A stretch of DNA of 64,000 nt from Bradyrhizobium ottawaense (GCF_900099825.1 NZ_LT629693.1:62001-126000), one strand, 5' to 3'. Positions 41,600 to 51,405 are shown, numbered from the stretch's first letter. The notes: a model not told the origin generated them from the letters alone. Numbers and translations: made by a program.

Positions 41600-41757
41600 G
41601 CTGCGTTCCCCGGATGCTGCGCAGCGCGCAGCGGTGCGCTGCTGGTCCGGGGTCCAGTAGGTCCCGGCTCTGCGGAGCCATAGCGCGTCGAAGACGCGCG
41701 TGAACGCGCTTGTGGCACGCTGCACTGCGTCCGGGACACGAGCGGTGAGCTAGATCT
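41600..41757. repeat. Intergenic repeat right of the IS element
   Basis: GC-rich palindromic unit (CCCCGGATGCTGCGCAGCGC ... CTGCTGGTCCGGGGTCC, GGCTCTGCGGAGCC, GCGCGTCGAAGACGCGC) of the kind dispersed in Bradyrhizobium. Before the insertion it directly followed the rnd stop codon. Confidence 0.65.
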
Positions 41758-41760
41758 TCA

Positions 41761-42900
41761 TCACCACTTCAACTCGAGCCCGACCGTGCCCTGGTGCGAC
41801 TGCATCGCGGCGCGGAATTTGGCGTCGTAATTGACGTAGACACGGGCGGTGTTGGTCAGGCTCAGCGACGCCGAGGCGCCGGCATCGGCGCCGTAGCGGC
41901 TTTCGCCGATGCCCTGGAACGTGACGCTCTGGGTGCCGAGGCTGACGGTGACGTCGGAGAAATTCTGCACCAGATTGTCGACGAACTTGCCGTAGGCCGA
42001 GACGTCGAAAATCTTCTGATCCAGGATCCAGTAGTGCCCGACTTCGGCGCCGATCAGCACGCGTGCGCGCTGCACGGTCGCGGCCGTCGCCATCACCGGA
42101 TCGAGGCCGCCGAACTCCTGCAGCGATCCGGTCCGGGCCTGGACGTATTCGAACGCGGCTTTCGGCACGATGCGGAACTGGTCCTTCGACCAGTAATAGC
42201 TGATCTCGCTCAGCACGCCGTCGAGTCGCGCGTTGTAACCCGCGGTCGCAAGGCCGAAACCGGTGTCGCGGCGTGAATTGATGTTGCCGAAGCCATGCAC
42301 GACCGCGCTGGCCCAGGTCCACGGCCCGCTGTCGACAGAGGCGTTGAAGCCGAGCTGGGTCAGGTCGATCGTCGCCGACTGCAACGCCAGCGGCACGTCG
42401 ATCGAGGTGCGGCTCTGGTCGACGGAGAAGCCGACATTGATGCCGGGCGCGACCCGCGCACCGATCCCGGCCACGCCGCCCCAGGTCTTGCGGTTGTCGC
42501 CCGCAAACAGGCCGAGCGGACCGTTGGTGGCTGTAATCCCGTAGCCTTCGAACCAGGTCCGGTAGCGCGGCGCTTCCGCAGCTTCCGAGGCGCCGCCGCC
42601 GCCCGGGTTGGTCCGCAGCATGCGGCTGAAGCCGTTGGTGGTGCCGAGCCGCTCCAGGAAATTGCTGCCGAGGTTGGTGACCGTCGCGCCCGCCGACATC
42701 GTCGAATCGATCATCAGCGGCGTCGGAGTGGGCGCAGGAGGCACGACCGGCGGGGGAGCCACCACCGCGAATTGCGCATGGGCCGGAAACGCAGCGACGA
42801 ACCCAAGCAGCGGACCGACGAGGCAAAGGAAAACCGCCCGCACCAGCCAGCGGCCGTTGCGGGTCGTGCCTGCTCGCAAAGGCCGCCATGGGCAGCGCAT
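41761..42900 (-). CDS. Autotransporter-type outer-membrane beta-barrel protein
   Basis: 379 aa. Signal peptide after a basic N-terminus (WLVRAVFLCLVGPLLGFVAA, cleavage after AHAQ) and a Pro-rich stretch (APPPVVPPAPTPTP). From about residue 105 the sequence alternates as amphipathic strands (RTWFEGYGI, VGFSVDQSRTSIDVPL, AVVHGFGNINSRRDTGFG) and ends in the aromatic residue W of LELKW, as outer-membrane barrels do. It matches autotransporter beta-domains without a passenger. A 404-codon frame in another phase (41750-42964) is a shadow. Confidence 0.85.
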   Translation of the reverse strand: MRCPWRPLRAGTTRNGRWLVRAVFLCLVGPLLGFVAAFPAHAQFAVVAPPPVVPPAPTPTPLMIDSTMSAGATVTNLGSNFLERLGTTNGFSRMLRTNPGGGGASEAAEAPRYRTWFEGYGITATNGPLGLFAGDNRKTWGGVAGIGARVAPGINVGFSVDQSRTSIDVPLALQSATIDLTQLGFNASVDSGPWTWASAVVHGFGNINSRRDTGFGLATAGYNARLDGVLSEISYYWSKDQFRIVPKAAFEYVQARTGSLQEFGGLDPVMATAATVQRARVLIGAEVGHYWILDQKIFDVSAYGKFVDNLVQNFSDVTVSLGTQSVTFQGIGESRYGADAGASASLSLTNTARVYVNYDAKFRAAMQSHQGTVGLELKW

Positions 42901-43065
42901 GTGGTCTTATTCCCGAAAAAGACGCCCGCTCGAAAATGCGCAAAAAACCGCTCGGCAGGCCCACCGATTTGCCCTCGTTTGGCCTGCAGCGTCAATCGGT
43001 TGGGAGCCGGGCCACCGGCTGAATAAGGCGCATTGTGCTTCGCGGGCCACAGCCCGTGCCGAGAG

Positions 43066-43716
43066 CTATTTTATGGCCGGCGAGATCAGCGCGCCCGACG
43101 CGGTGCTGTCAGATACCTTGCAGATGTCGCCTTCGAGGCGAACCTTGCCCTCGGCGAGCAGCCGCAGCGCCTCCGGATAGATGCGATGCTCGACGCCGAG
43201 AATACGCTGCGCCAGCGTCTCCGCGGTGTCGCCGTCGGCAACTCCCACCGCGCCCTGCATCACGATCGGTCCGGCATCGGTCTCGGGGATCACGAAATGC
43301 ACGGTCGCGCCCGAGATCTTGACGCCGGCCTTGAGCGCCTGGCCATGGGGATCGAGCCCCGGAAAGGACGGCAGCAGCGACGGGTGAATGTTGAGCATTT
43401 TCCCGGACCAGCGCTGGACGAATTCGGCGGTGAACAGCCGCATGAATCCGCCAAGACAAATCAGCTCGACCTTGTGCTCATCGAGCCTGGCCTGCAGCAC
43501 GGCCTCAAAGCCGGCGCGATCCCTGCCGAACGGCTTGCTCGCGATCACGACCGTCGGGATGCCGCTCGCTGCGGCCTTCTCCAGCCCGGGCGCGTCGGCC
43601 CGATTGGAAATCACGGTGACGATCTCGGCCGGAAAATCCGCGGCTTTGGCCGCGTCGATCAACGCGACCATGTTCGAGCCGCGGCCGGAAATCAGGATGG
43701 CGACGCGGCGCTTCAT
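43066..43716 (-). CDS. purN: Phosphoribosylglycinamide formyltransferase (GAR transformylase)
   Basis: 216 aa. Third step of purine synthesis, using 10-formyl-tetrahydrofolate. Motifs: VAILISGRGSNMVALIDA (phosphoribosyl loop), ICLGGFMRLFTAEFVQRW, the catalytic NIHPSLLPSFPGLDPHGQAL (Asn-His) and GATVHFVIPETDAGPIVMQG (catalytic Asp). It lies 4 nt after purM on the same strand, the usual purMN pair. Confidence 0.97.
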   Translation of the reverse strand: MKRRVAILISGRGSNMVALIDAAKAADFPAEIVTVISNRADAPGLEKAAASGIPTVVIASKPFGRDRAGFEAVLQARLDEHKVELICLGGFMRLFTAEFVQRWSGKMLNIHPSLLPSFPGLDPHGQALKAGVKISGATVHFVIPETDAGPIVMQGAVGVADGDTAETLAQRILGVEHRIYPEALRLLAEGKVRLEGDICKVSDSTASGALISPAIK

Positions 43717-43720
43717 GATG

Positions 43721-44794
43721 TCACTGCGAAAGGTCGAGGTGACCGTTATAGACCACGCGATGCTCGCCCTCGGCCGGGATCACTTCGCCGAGCAGGGCCA
43801 CAGTCTCGCCGGCTTGGGTAAAAATCTCGGTGACCGCGTCGATCGCGTCCGGCCTGACGATGGCGATCATGCCGATGCCGCAGTTGAAGGTGCGCAGCAA
43901 TTCGAGTTCGGCGATGCCGCCCTGCGCCGCCAGCCATTTGAACACCGGCAAGACCGGCAGCCGCGCCAGATCGATGCCGACGCCGAGGTGTTTCGGCAGC
44001 ACGCGCGGAATGTTGTCGGTGAAGCCGCCGCCGGTGATGTGGGCGAGGCCCTTGACCGCGCCTGTCTCGCGGATCGCGCGCAGGCATGATTTCACATAGA
44101 GCCGCGTCGGCGCCAGCAGCGCGCCGCCCAGCGTCATGACCGGCGAGAACGGCGCCGGCGCATCGAAGCCGAGACCGGACTGCTCGACGATCTTGCGTAC
44201 CAGCGAGAAGCCGTTGGAGTGAACGCCCGACGAGGCCAGGCCGATCACGGCGTCGCCTGCGGCGATATCCGCCGTCGGCAACAGCGTGCCGCGTTCGGCG
44301 GCGCCGACCGCAAAGCCGCCGAGATCGTAATCGCCGTCCTTGTACAGCCCCGGCATTTCCGCGGTCTCGCCGCCGATCAGGGCGCAGCCCGATTCGCGGC
44401 AGCCTTCGGCGATGCCGGCCACGATCGACGCCGTCGCTTCCGGGTCGAGCTTGCCGCAGGCAAAATAGTCGAGGAAGAACAGCGGCTCGGCGCCCTGCAC
44501 CACGAGGTCGTTGACCGACATCGCCACCAGGTCGACGCCGATGCCGCCATGCAGCCCGGTCTCGATGGCGATCTTGACCTTGGTACCGACGCCGTCGGTG
44601 GCGGCCACCAGGATCGGATCCTTGAAACCCGCGGCCTTGAGGTCGAACAGGCCGCCGAAGCCGCCGATTTCGGCGTCGGCTCCGGCGCGCGCGGTGGCGC
44701 GCACCATCGGCTTGATCAGATCGACCAGGCGGTTGCCCGCGTCGATATCGACGCCCGAATCCGCGTAAGTGAGGCCGTTTTTGCGGTCGTTCAT
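43721..44794 (-). CDS. purM: Phosphoribosylformylglycinamidine cyclo-ligase (AIR synthetase)
   Basis: 357 aa. Fifth step of purine synthesis, ATP-dependent ring closure to AIR. N-terminal [20 protein letters not shown], then [16 protein letters not shown] (substrate Asp), [40 protein letters not shown], and [22 protein letters not shown] 44794 ([10 protein letters not shown]) matches the family start; the frame open to 44872 is not needed. Confidence 0.97.
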   Translation of the reverse strand: MNDRKNGLTYADSGVDIDAGNRLVDLIKPMVRATARAGADAEIGGFGGLFDLKAAGFKDPILVAATDGVGTKVKIAIETGLHGGIGVDLVAMSVNDLVVQGAEPLFFLDYFACGKLDPEATASIVAGIAEGCRESGCALIGGETAEMPGLYKDGDYDLGGFAVGAAERGTLLPTADIAAGDAVIGLASSGVHSNGFSLVRKIVEQSGLGFDAPAPFSPVMTLGGALLAPTRLYVKSCLRAIRETGAVKGLAHITGGGFTDNIPRVLPKHLGVGIDLARLPVLPVFKWLAAQGGIAELELLRTFNCGIGMIAIVRPDAIDAVTEIFTQAGETVALLGEVIPAEGEHRVVYNGHLDLSQ

Positions 44795-44947
44795 GCCCAA
44801 ATTCCACCAGGATGAACGGCTGGTTACGAGGAATTCCGCGTTCCTGCAATGGCTCGCAAGCCCTGCCCGCATATACTATGTAGATAACAGCCGGACGGCC
44901 CCGCCAGGGGCCGGACCGGTCAGTCGGGGAGCCGGGAAGCGACCGAG

Positions 44948-45490
44948 TTGAGTATTCCGAATATCATCACGCTGGGACGCATCATCCTGGTGCCGATCAT
45001 CGTCTGGGCGATCGTCTCCAGCCAGATGGAGATTGCGTTCGCGATTTTTGTCATCGCCGGGGTCAGCGATGCCGTCGACGGCTTTCTCGCCAAGCGGTTC
45101 AACATGGCGAGCGAGCTTGGCGCCCTGCTCGACCCGCTGGCCGACAAGGCGCTGCTGGTCTCGATCTATGTCGCGCTCGGAATCTGGGGCGCGGTGCCGC
45201 GCTGGATCGTCATCCTGGTGGTGTCGCGCGACATCATGATCGTGTCAGCCGTGATCGTGTCATGGCTGTTCGACAAGCCGGTGGCGATGAAACCCTCGAT
45301 GGTGTCGAAGCTCAATACGGTGGCGCAGGTGGCGTTCGCAGCGCTGGTGCTGGCTTCGCTCGGCTTCAACTTCAAGCCGACGCCTTACGACTGGATCCTG
45401 ATGGGTTTCGTTACGATCTTTACTTTGGTTTCGGTCTCGCTCTATCTCGTCGAGTGGGTACGGCACATGAGCACGATTGACGCGAAATAG
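44948..45490 (+). CDS. CDP-alcohol phosphatidyltransferase family protein
   Basis: 180 aa inner-membrane enzyme with about five or six helices. The active-site signature SDAVDGFLAKRFNMASELGA followed by LLDPLADK gives the D(G)x2AR-x8-G-x3-D-x3-D-type metal site (here DGFLAKR). Similar to phosphatidylglycerophosphate synthases, so a role in anionic phospholipid synthesis is likely, but the exact alcohol acceptor is not proven. TTG start with GGGAAGCGACCGAG upstream. First gene of a plus-strand run with hdaA, ppk and ppx. Confidence 0.87.
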   Translation: MSIPNIITLGRIILVPIIVWAIVSSQMEIAFAIFVIAGVSDAVDGFLAKRFNMASELGALLDPLADKALLVSIYVALGIWGAVPRWIVILVVSRDIMIVSAVIVSWLFDKPVAMKPSMVSKLNTVAQVAFAALVLASLGFNFKPTPYDWILMGFVTIFTLVSVSLYLVEWVRHMSTIDAK

Positions 45491-45501
45491 GGCTGTTTTG
45501 G

Positions 45502-45555
45502 TTTGACGCGTTTTCTTGGCGCGAACCGATGCCCACCTCGCTCGAAAACGCTATG
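45502..45555. repeat. Dispersed TTTGACGCGTTTTCTT repeat, copy C
   Basis: TTTGACGCGTTTTCTTGGCG...AACCGATGCCCACC...CGCTCGAAAACGCTATGG, the third copy of the family seen at 13407-13461 and 31067-31146. It ends 21 bp before the hdaA start and creates an apparent in-frame upstream extension of hdaA. Confidence 0.75.
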
Positions 45556-45576
45556 GTAGGCTTCCTGGAGACTTGC

Positions 45577-46254
45577 GTGGCAGTTCGCGTTCAACCCCGT
45601 CAGTTGGCCTTTGCCCTGCCGCATGCAGAGAGCCTGACCCGCGACAATTTTCTGGAAGGGCCGGCCAATGCGGCCGGCCTGGCGCTGATCGACAGCTGGC
45701 CGGACTGGCCGAACCGCGTCATGCTGCTGGTCGGACCGGAGGGGTCCGGCAAAAGCCACCTCGCCGCGATCTGGGCCGAGCAAGCCGGCGCGCGTTCGAC
45801 CTCGGCACATGCGCTCAATGCCGCCGCCGTCCCCGGTGCGCTGGCCACCGGCGCGCTTGTGGTGGAGGACCTGAGGCCGGCGGATTTCGACGAGCGCGCG
45901 ATGTTCCATCTCTTGAATCTCGCGCGCGAGGACGAGGCCTCGGTGCTGATCACCGCGCGCGTTCCGCCCGTGGCCTTCGAGGTCGAACTGCGCGATCTGC
46001 GCTCGCGCCTGCGCGCCATTCCCGTGGTGTCGCTGCTGCCGCCCGACGATCTCCTGTTTCGCGGCCTGATCGTCAAATTCTGCGCCGACCGCCAAATGAG
46101 CATCGACGAGACGGTCGTGAGTTATCTGACCACCCGGATCGAGCGGTCCTATGCCGCCGTTCGCCAAGCCATCGACCTCCTGGATACCGAAGCGCTGCGG
46201 CTCGGCCGGCCGGTGACCCGGGCGCTGGCTGCCGAATTATTGCGCAACGCCTGA
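45577..46254 (+). CDS. hdaA: HdaA, DnaA-related regulator of replication initiation
   Basis: 225 aa. DnaA/Hda-type AAA+ domain: RQLAFALPHAESLTRDNFLE, Walker A GPEGSGKSHLAAIW (about residues 57-70), a weak Walker B LVVEDLRPADFDE, sensor I LITARVPP, and the C-terminal helical lid RIERSYAAVRQAIDLLD. The DNA-binding domain of DnaA is absent, as in Hda. Hda-like proteins promote ATP hydrolysis on DnaA with the sliding clamp. GTG 45577 with TGGAGACTTGC is chosen; the longer frame from 45529 begins in the repeat. Confidence 0.9.
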   Translation: MAVRVQPRQLAFALPHAESLTRDNFLEGPANAAGLALIDSWPDWPNRVMLLVGPEGSGKSHLAAIWAEQAGARSTSAHALNAAAVPGALATGALVVEDLRPADFDERAMFHLLNLAREDEASVLITARVPPVAFEVELRDLRSRLRAIPVVSLLPPDDLLFRGLIVKFCADRQMSIDETVVSYLTTRIERSYAAVRQAIDLLDTEALRLGRPVTRALAAELLRNA

Positions 46255-46299
46255 TCCGGCGGCAGGTGCCGCTTGACGGCGCGAGCCAGCGGAACATCA

Positions 46300-46317
46300 A
46301 TGTCATTGAAACGTCAT
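46300..46317 (+). promoter_or_regulatory. Pho-box-like site upstream of ppk
   Basis: ATGTCAT-TGAA-ACGTCAT: two 7-bp direct repeats at 11-bp periodicity, close to the PhoB consensus CTGTCAT-N4-CTGTCAT. It is 61 bp before the ppk start. PhoB control of ppk is known in several proteobacteria. Confidence 0.65.
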
Positions 46318-46377
46318 CGGCGTATCACATGGTTCGCGCTGAACCCGCGCTGACGGCCTTTTTGCGCCCCGGCTGAG

Positions 46378-48591
46378 ATGGATCGAAGCTTTATGGAATC
46401 GGCACAAGTTATTGAAATCAAAGAAAAAGAGGCTGTCGCCGAAGCTCCTCCCGCGATCGCGACCAGCCCCGAGCGATTCATCAACCGCGAACAGTCCTGG
46501 CTGCATTTCAACCGCCGGGTGCTCGAAGAGGCCGTCAATCCCGGCCATCCCGTGCTGGAGCGGGTCCGGTTCCTGTCGATTTCCGCCAATAACCTTGATG
46601 AGTTCTTCATGGTCCGCGTCGCCGGTATCAAGGCGCAGGTCCGCGAGGGTATCGCCGAACGCAGCCCCGACGGCCTGACGCCGTCCGAACAGCTCGTCGC
46701 CATCAACAAGACGGTTTCCGAACTCGCCAGCGACCAGCAGGCGATCTGGAGCAATCTGCGCCCCACTCTGTCCGAGCATGGCATCGTGCTGGTCGATGGC
46801 CATGACGTCACCAAGCCGGAACGGAGCTGGATCGAGGATCACTTCCTCCGCAACATCTTCCCGTTGCTGACGCCGCTGGCGATCGATCCGGCGCACCCGT
46901 TCCCGTTCATCCCGAGCCTCGGTTTCACCATCGCGCTGCATCTGGCGCGGGTCTCCGATGGCAAGCCGATGAACGCGCTGATCCGCATGCCCGGCAAGAT
47001 CGACCGCTTCATCCGCATGCCCGCGGGCAAGGACGGCGCGGTGCGGCTGATCACGCTGGAACAGGCCACCGGCCTGTTCATCGGCCGCCTGTTCCCCGGC
47101 TACACCGTCAAGGGTCAGGGCGCGTTCCGGGTGATCCGCGATTCCGAACTGGAAATCGAGGAAGAGGCCGAAGATCTGGTCCGGTTGTTCGAGACCGCGC
47201 TGAAGCGGCGCCGCCGCGGATCGGTGATCCGGCTCGAGATCGAAGCCAAGATGCCGGAAGAACTGCGCGCCTTCGTGCAGCGCGCGCTGTCCACTGCCGA
47301 CGACGAGATCTTCCTGGTCGACGGCGTGCTGGCGATGAACGAGCTGTCGCAACTGACCCGCATCGACCGCCCCGATCTCGAATTCGTGCCCTACGTGCCG
47401 CGCCATCCCGAACGCGTCCGGGATCACGGCGGCGACATTTTCGCCGCGATCCGGCAGAAGGACCTGATCGTCCATCACCCCTACGAATCCTTCGACGTCG
47501 TCGTCCAGTTCCTGCAGCAAGCGGCGCGCGACCCGGATGTCGTCGCCATCAAGCAGACGCTGTACCGCACATCGAACAACTCGCCGATCGTGCGCGCGCT
47601 GGCGGAAGCCGCCGAGGCCGGCAAGTCGGTGACCGCGCTGATCGAACTCAAGGCCCGCTTCGACGAGGAAGCCAATATCCGCTGGGCGCGCGACCTCGAA
47701 CGCGCCGGCGTCCAGGTGGTGTACGGCTTCATCGAACTGAAGACCCACGCCAAGCTGTCGATGGTGGTGCGCCGCGAGGGCGGCAATCTCGCCACCTATG
47801 TCCACACCGGCACCGGCAACTATCACCCGGTGACGGCGCGCATCTATACCGATCTGTCCTATTTCACCTCGGATCCGACGATCGGCCGCGATGCCGCGCG
47901 GGTCTTCAACTACATCACCGGCTATGCCGAGCCGAGCGACATCGAGAAAATGGCGGTGTCGCCGCTGACGCTGCGCAAGCGCATCATCGAGCACATCAAG
48001 GGCGAGACCAATCACGTCAAGCACGGCAGGCCCGGCGTAATCTGGATGAAGATGAACTCGCTGGTCGATCCTGACGTCATCGACGCGCTGTACGAGGCCT
48101 CGCAGGCCGGCGTGTCGATCGAACTGGTGGTGCGCGGCATCTGCTGTCTGCGTCCCGGCATTGCCGGACTGTCAGACAACATCAGGGTCAAATCGATCAT
48201 CGGCCGCTTCCTGGAACACGGCCGAATCTACTGCTTTGGCATGGGTCAGGGCCTGCCGAGCACCAAAGCGGCTGTGTATATCTCGTCCGCCGACATGATG
48301 CCGCGGAACCTCGACCGCCGTGTCGAAATCCTCTGCCCGCTGCAAAATCCCACGGTGCATCAGCAGGTTCTCGAACAGATCATGGTCGCGAACCTGAAGG
48401 ATACCGAGCAGAGCTGGCAATTGTTGCCCGACGGGTCTTCAACGCGTATGAAGGCCGCGAAGGGCGAAGAGCCGTTCAATCTGCACAACTACTTCATGAC
48501 GAATCCGAGTCTGTCAGGCCGTGGAAAGTCTCTCAAGGAATCTTCGCCGCGCCGCCTCACCCGTCGGAACGAGCGTCAGCAATCGACATAG
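46378..48591 (+). CDS. ppk: Polyphosphate kinase 1
   Basis: 737 aa. Reversible transfer of ATP gamma-phosphate to polyphosphate. The N-terminal domain ([20 protein letters not shown] from about residue 36) is followed by the head domain ([13 protein letters not shown]) and two phospholipase-D-like catalytic domains. These hold the phosphorylated His in [18 protein letters not shown] (His457), [20 protein letters not shown], and a late [15 protein letters not shown]. Length is normal. ppx follows after 12 bp, so synthesis and breakdown of polyphosphate are encoded together. Confidence 0.97.
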   Translation: MDRSFMESAQVIEIKEKEAVAEAPPAIATSPERFINREQSWLHFNRRVLEEAVNPGHPVLERVRFLSISANNLDEFFMVRVAGIKAQVREGIAERSPDGLTPSEQLVAINKTVSELASDQQAIWSNLRPTLSEHGIVLVDGHDVTKPERSWIEDHFLRNIFPLLTPLAIDPAHPFPFIPSLGFTIALHLARVSDGKPMNALIRMPGKIDRFIRMPAGKDGAVRLITLEQATGLFIGRLFPGYTVKGQGAFRVIRDSELEIEEEAEDLVRLFETALKRRRRGSVIRLEIEAKMPEELRAFVQRALSTADDEIFLVDGVLAMNELSQLTRIDRPDLEFVPYVPRHPERVRDHGGDIFAAIRQKDLIVHHPYESFDVVVQFLQQAARDPDVVAIKQTLYRTSNNSPIVRALAEAAEAGKSVTALIELKARFDEEANIRWARDLERAGVQVVYGFIELKTHAKLSMVVRREGGNLATYVHTGTGNYHPVTARIYTDLSYFTSDPTIGRDAARVFNYITGYAEPSDIEKMAVSPLTLRKRIIEHIKGETNHVKHGRPGVIWMKMNSLVDPDVIDALYEASQAGVSIELVVRGICCLRPGIAGLSDNIRVKSIIGRFLEHGRIYCFGMGQGLPSTKAAVYISSADMMPRNLDRRVEILCPLQNPTVHQQVLEQIMVANLKDTEQSWQLLPDGSSTRMKAAKGEEPFNLHNYFMTNPSLSGRGKSLKESSPRRLTRRNERQQST

Positions 48592-48603
48592 CGGGGCGCG
48601 GCT

Positions 48604-50100
48604 GTGAAGCGGCCGCGCAAGCGCAGCGTCGCCGTCATCGACATCGGTTCGAACTCGGTTCGTCTCGTCGTCTATGAGCAGATGGCGCGCAGCCTCGTCA
48701 CGATCTTCAACGAGAAGGCGTTGTGCGGGCTCGGTCGCGAGGTCCAGAGCACCGGTCTGCTGGCGGCCGACGCCGTCGCCAAGGCGCTGACGGCGTTGCG
48801 GCGATTTCGGGCGCTGTGCAGGATACAGCAGGTCGGCCGCGTCTACGCGATCGCCACCGCGGCCTGCCGCGACGCCGAAAACGGTCCCGACTTCATCGCC
48901 AAAGCCGAGCGGATCTGCGGCGCCAAGATCGAGATTCTCTCCGGCCCGCGCGAAGCCAAACTGTCCGCGCTCGGCGTCATCTCCGGCATTCACAATCCCG
49001 ACGGCATCGTCGGCGACCTCGGCGGCGGCTCGCTCGAACTGATCGACGTGCGCGGCAACCGCGTCCGCGGCGGCGTGACCTTGCCGCTCGGAAGCCTCGC
49101 ACTGCAGGATCTCGCCGACAAATCGCTGAAACGCGCCGAGCGCATCGTCAGGACCGAGCTCATCGACGTCGCCCAGCTCAAGGCCGGCCGCGGGCGCACC
49201 TTCTATGCGGTCGGCGGCACCTGGCGCGCGCTGGCGCGTATCCACATCCTCCAGAGCGGCTATCCGCTGCGGGTGATGCACGGCTATTCGATTTCTGCCG
49301 CGGAAGCGCTGGATTTCGCGCGGCGCCTGCGCCGGCTCGCGGCGGCCAACATGCTGGCCAACATCGAAATCATCGCCGACGCCAGACGGCCGCTTTTGAC
49401 CTATGCGGCGCTGGTGCTGGAATACATCATCCGCGTCGCCAAGCCGAAGACGATCGTGTTCTCGACCTTCGGCGTGCGCGAGGGCCTGCTCTACGAGATG
49501 CTGCCGCAGCAGGAGCGCGCCAAGGACGGATTCATCTGCGCCGCGCAGACCCTGAACGGATTGTTGTCGCGATCCGCGCGCCATGCCGAGGAACTGGTCG
49601 GCTGGACCGACCGGCTGGTCCGGGTGGTGAAGCTGCGCGAGACCGAGGAAGACCGCCGCCTGCGCCATGCCGCCTGCCTGCTGTCGGATGTCGGCTGGCG
49701 GGTGCATCCCGACCACCGCGGCGAGGAAACGCTGAGCCTGATCACCAACGGCAATTTCGGCTCGATCAGCCACCAGGGCCGCGCCTTCGTCGCGCTATCG
49801 GTGTTCTATCGTTACGCCGGCCTGAGCGAGGAAAACGAGCCGCCGGCGCAGATCCGTGAACTGCTGCCGCCGGCGATGGTCGAACGCGCCCGGGTTCTCG
49901 GCGCCGCGTTCCGCGTCGCGCATCTGATCTCCGCGGCGCGCACCGGCGTGCTGCCGGCGACGCATTTCCGCACCCGCGGCCGCAAGCTGATGCTGGTGTT
50001 CGAACATCGCATGGTCGATCTCGTCGCCGATCGCGTCGGCAGCCGCTTCAAGCAACTGGCGCGGCTGGTCGGACGAACGGGCTCGATCGTGCGGAAGTGA
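48604..50100 (+). CDS. ppx: Exopolyphosphatase / GppA-family phosphatase
   Basis: 498 aa. Actin-like ASKHA fold: phosphate-1 loop AVIDIGSNSVRLVVYEQ (from residue 9), catalytic region YAIATAACRDAENGPDFI, phosphate-2 loop GIVGDLGGGSLELIDV, then the C-terminal helical HD-type domain (about 310-498; RHAACLLSDVGWRVHPDHRG). It removes terminal phosphates from polyphosphate and/or hydrolyses pppGpp. GTG start 12 nt after ppk; the ribosome-binding site is weak, consistent with coupling. Confidence 0.95.
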   Translation: MKRPRKRSVAVIDIGSNSVRLVVYEQMARSLVTIFNEKALCGLGREVQSTGLLAADAVAKALTALRRFRALCRIQQVGRVYAIATAACRDAENGPDFIAKAERICGAKIEILSGPREAKLSALGVISGIHNPDGIVGDLGGGSLELIDVRGNRVRGGVTLPLGSLALQDLADKSLKRAERIVRTELIDVAQLKAGRGRTFYAVGGTWRALARIHILQSGYPLRVMHGYSISAAEALDFARRLRRLAAANMLANIEIIADARRPLLTYAALVLEYIIRVAKPKTIVFSTFGVREGLLYEMLPQQERAKDGFICAAQTLNGLLSRSARHAEELVGWTDRLVRVVKLRETEEDRRLRHAACLLSDVGWRVHPDHRGEETLSLITNGNFGSISHQGRAFVALSVFYRYAGLSEENEPPAQIRELLPPAMVERARVLGAAFRVAHLISAARTGVLPATHFRTRGRKLMLVFEHRMVDLVADRVGSRFKQLARLVGRTGSIVRK

Positions 50101-50130
50101 GACGGAACAAGGCGCCGTCGGAGTGGCGCC

Positions 50131-50340
50131 TCAGACGCTCGGTCCTGCGAGGCTACCTTCCAGCTCGGCCTTGGCGATATCAAGACCGCGCTGGCGCCCC
50201 TCGGCAAAACTTTGAGCAATGGTTCTCGCAACGATTTCGGCATCGTCGGCCGAGAGCCCCTTGAGAGGTGCCAATGCGCACACGATCCTGCGCGCGCGCA
50301 GCAGGTCCATCTCGGTGACAACGGGCGGTTTGAACGCCAT
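50131..50340 (-). CDS. Small hypothetical protein
   Basis: 69 aa, helical (VTEMDLLRARRIVCALAPLK, LSADDAEIVARTIAQSFAEG), ending in an amphipathic RQRGLDIAKAELEG. No family recognised. ATG 50340 has CGGAGC 9 nt upstream; a frame reaching 50412 adds residues unlike a protein N-terminus. It converges on ppx, 30 bp away. Confidence 0.65.
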   Translation of the reverse strand: MAFKPPVVTEMDLLRARRIVCALAPLKGLSADDAEIVARTIAQSFAEGRQRGLDIAKAELEGSLAGPSV

Positions 50341-50454
50341 TGGTGCAGCTCCGCAACCGCAGAACGCCTCGATGCTAACATGGCCCGGCGCGTACAGGTA
50401 TGCGCTGCGCAAGGCGAATGCGGCGTTACGGCCGGGCTGATTGCATTGCTCCGC

Positions 50455-51297
50455 TTACGCCGCTTTCGCGGAATGCGCGGCGTGCTTTTGCAGCGTGCGC
50501 TTGCGCCAGATCGCGCCGACGACCAGCACCACGATCACGCCGAGCCCGGCGCAAACCAGTTCGCCGCCATTGCCGTGATTGGCAAAGTGCGGCGCCGCGC
50601 CGAACGACGCCAGCATCGAATCGAGCTTGACGCCGAACGGGCCCGACAACAACGCGTCCAGCTTCGGGTGAATGGCAGGATCGGTTGCAATCACGTCGCC
50701 GGCGATCCAGCCGAGCAAAGCTGCACCCGCCCACACCAGGATCGGCAGCCGCGTCAGCAGCGCCATGATCAGGGCGGCACCTGCGACGATCAGGGGAACG
50801 CTGATCGCAAGCCCGAGCACCAACAGCGGCACGCTGCCGTTGGCGGCGGCGGCCACCGCGATCACATTGTCGAGGCTCATCACGATATCGGCGACGACGA
50901 CGATCTGCACCGCCGCCCACAGATGGGAGGCGGATTCGACGCCCTCCTCATCTTCCTGCTCGGGCACCAGCAGCTTCGCCGCGATCACGATCAGCGCCAG
51001 CCCGCCGACCAACTTGAGGTACGGCAGCGCCATCAGGGTTGCGACAATTCCGGTGAAGATGATGCGCAGGATGACTGCGGCGCCGGCGCCCAGGATCATG
51101 CCCCACAGCCGATGCCGTGGCTCAAGCCCGCGGCAGGCCAGCGCGATCACCAGCGCGTTGTCGCCGGACAGCAGCACGTTGATCCAGATGATCTTGCCGA
51201 CCGCGACCCAGAATGCCGGTTGGGTCATTTCAGTCTGAAACTGGGTGACGAACGCTCCGATGTTCGCCGGATCGAAGATCTGCCACAGCCAGTTCAC
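50455..51297 (-). CDS. TerC-family integral membrane protein (YjbE-like)
   Basis: 280 aa with about seven hydrophobic helices. TerC signatures: INVLLSGDNALVIALACRGL (Asp-Asn in the membrane, residues about 39-58) and IVMSLDNVIAVAAAANGSVP. Family members are linked to metal-ion (notably Mn2+) export and metalation of exported enzymes. The C-terminal 75 residues (DPAIHPKLDALLSGPFGVKL, then a last helix and WRKRTLQKHAAH) extend beyond the usual core. No yybP-ykoY manganese riboswitch was recognised upstream. Confidence 0.88.
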   Translation of the reverse strand: MNWLWQIFDPANIGAFVTQFQTEMTQPAFWVAVGKIIWINVLLSGDNALVIALACRGLEPRHRLWGMILGAGAAVILRIIFTGIVATLMALPYLKLVGGLALIVIAAKLLVPEQEDEEGVESASHLWAAVQIVVVADIVMSLDNVIAVAAAANGSVPLLVLGLAISVPLIVAGAALIMALLTRLPILVWAGAALLGWIAGDVIATDPAIHPKLDALLSGPFGVKLDSMLASFGAAPHFANHGNGGELVCAGLGVIVVLVVGAIWRKRTLQKHAAHSAKAA

Positions 51298-51375
51298 GGC
51301 GCTTCCTTCTTCGGCCTCGCGGGCCGCATTGTTTTCGGCCTTGCGGCCATCTTCAGTTGGGCCTTGCGGCCGGTG

Positions 51376-51399
51376 TGGGCGGCGATTGCACGCCGCCCA
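51376..51399 (-). terminator. Hairpin after ndk
   Basis: TGGGCGGCG-ATTGCA-CGCCGCCCA, a perfect 9-bp stem 7 bp beyond the ndk stop. No T-run follows; probably a terminator or 3'-end stabiliser. Confidence 0.55.
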
Positions 51400-51405
51400 A
51401 GCTGT

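Noticed and set aside
41750..42964. 404-codon frame overlapping the beta-barrel gene in another phase
   Set aside because: Arg-rich nonsense composition; the 379-aa frame has a signal peptide, beta strands and terminal aromatic residue.
46303..48024. 573-codon minus-strand frame across ppk
   Set aside because: Shadow of ppk; composition typical of antisense reading in GC-rich DNA.
51298..51405. yybP-ykoY manganese riboswitch upstream of terC
   Set aside because: The 108-bp gap lacks the conserved internal loops of that motif; it contains only the ndk hairpin and GCC-rich sequence.
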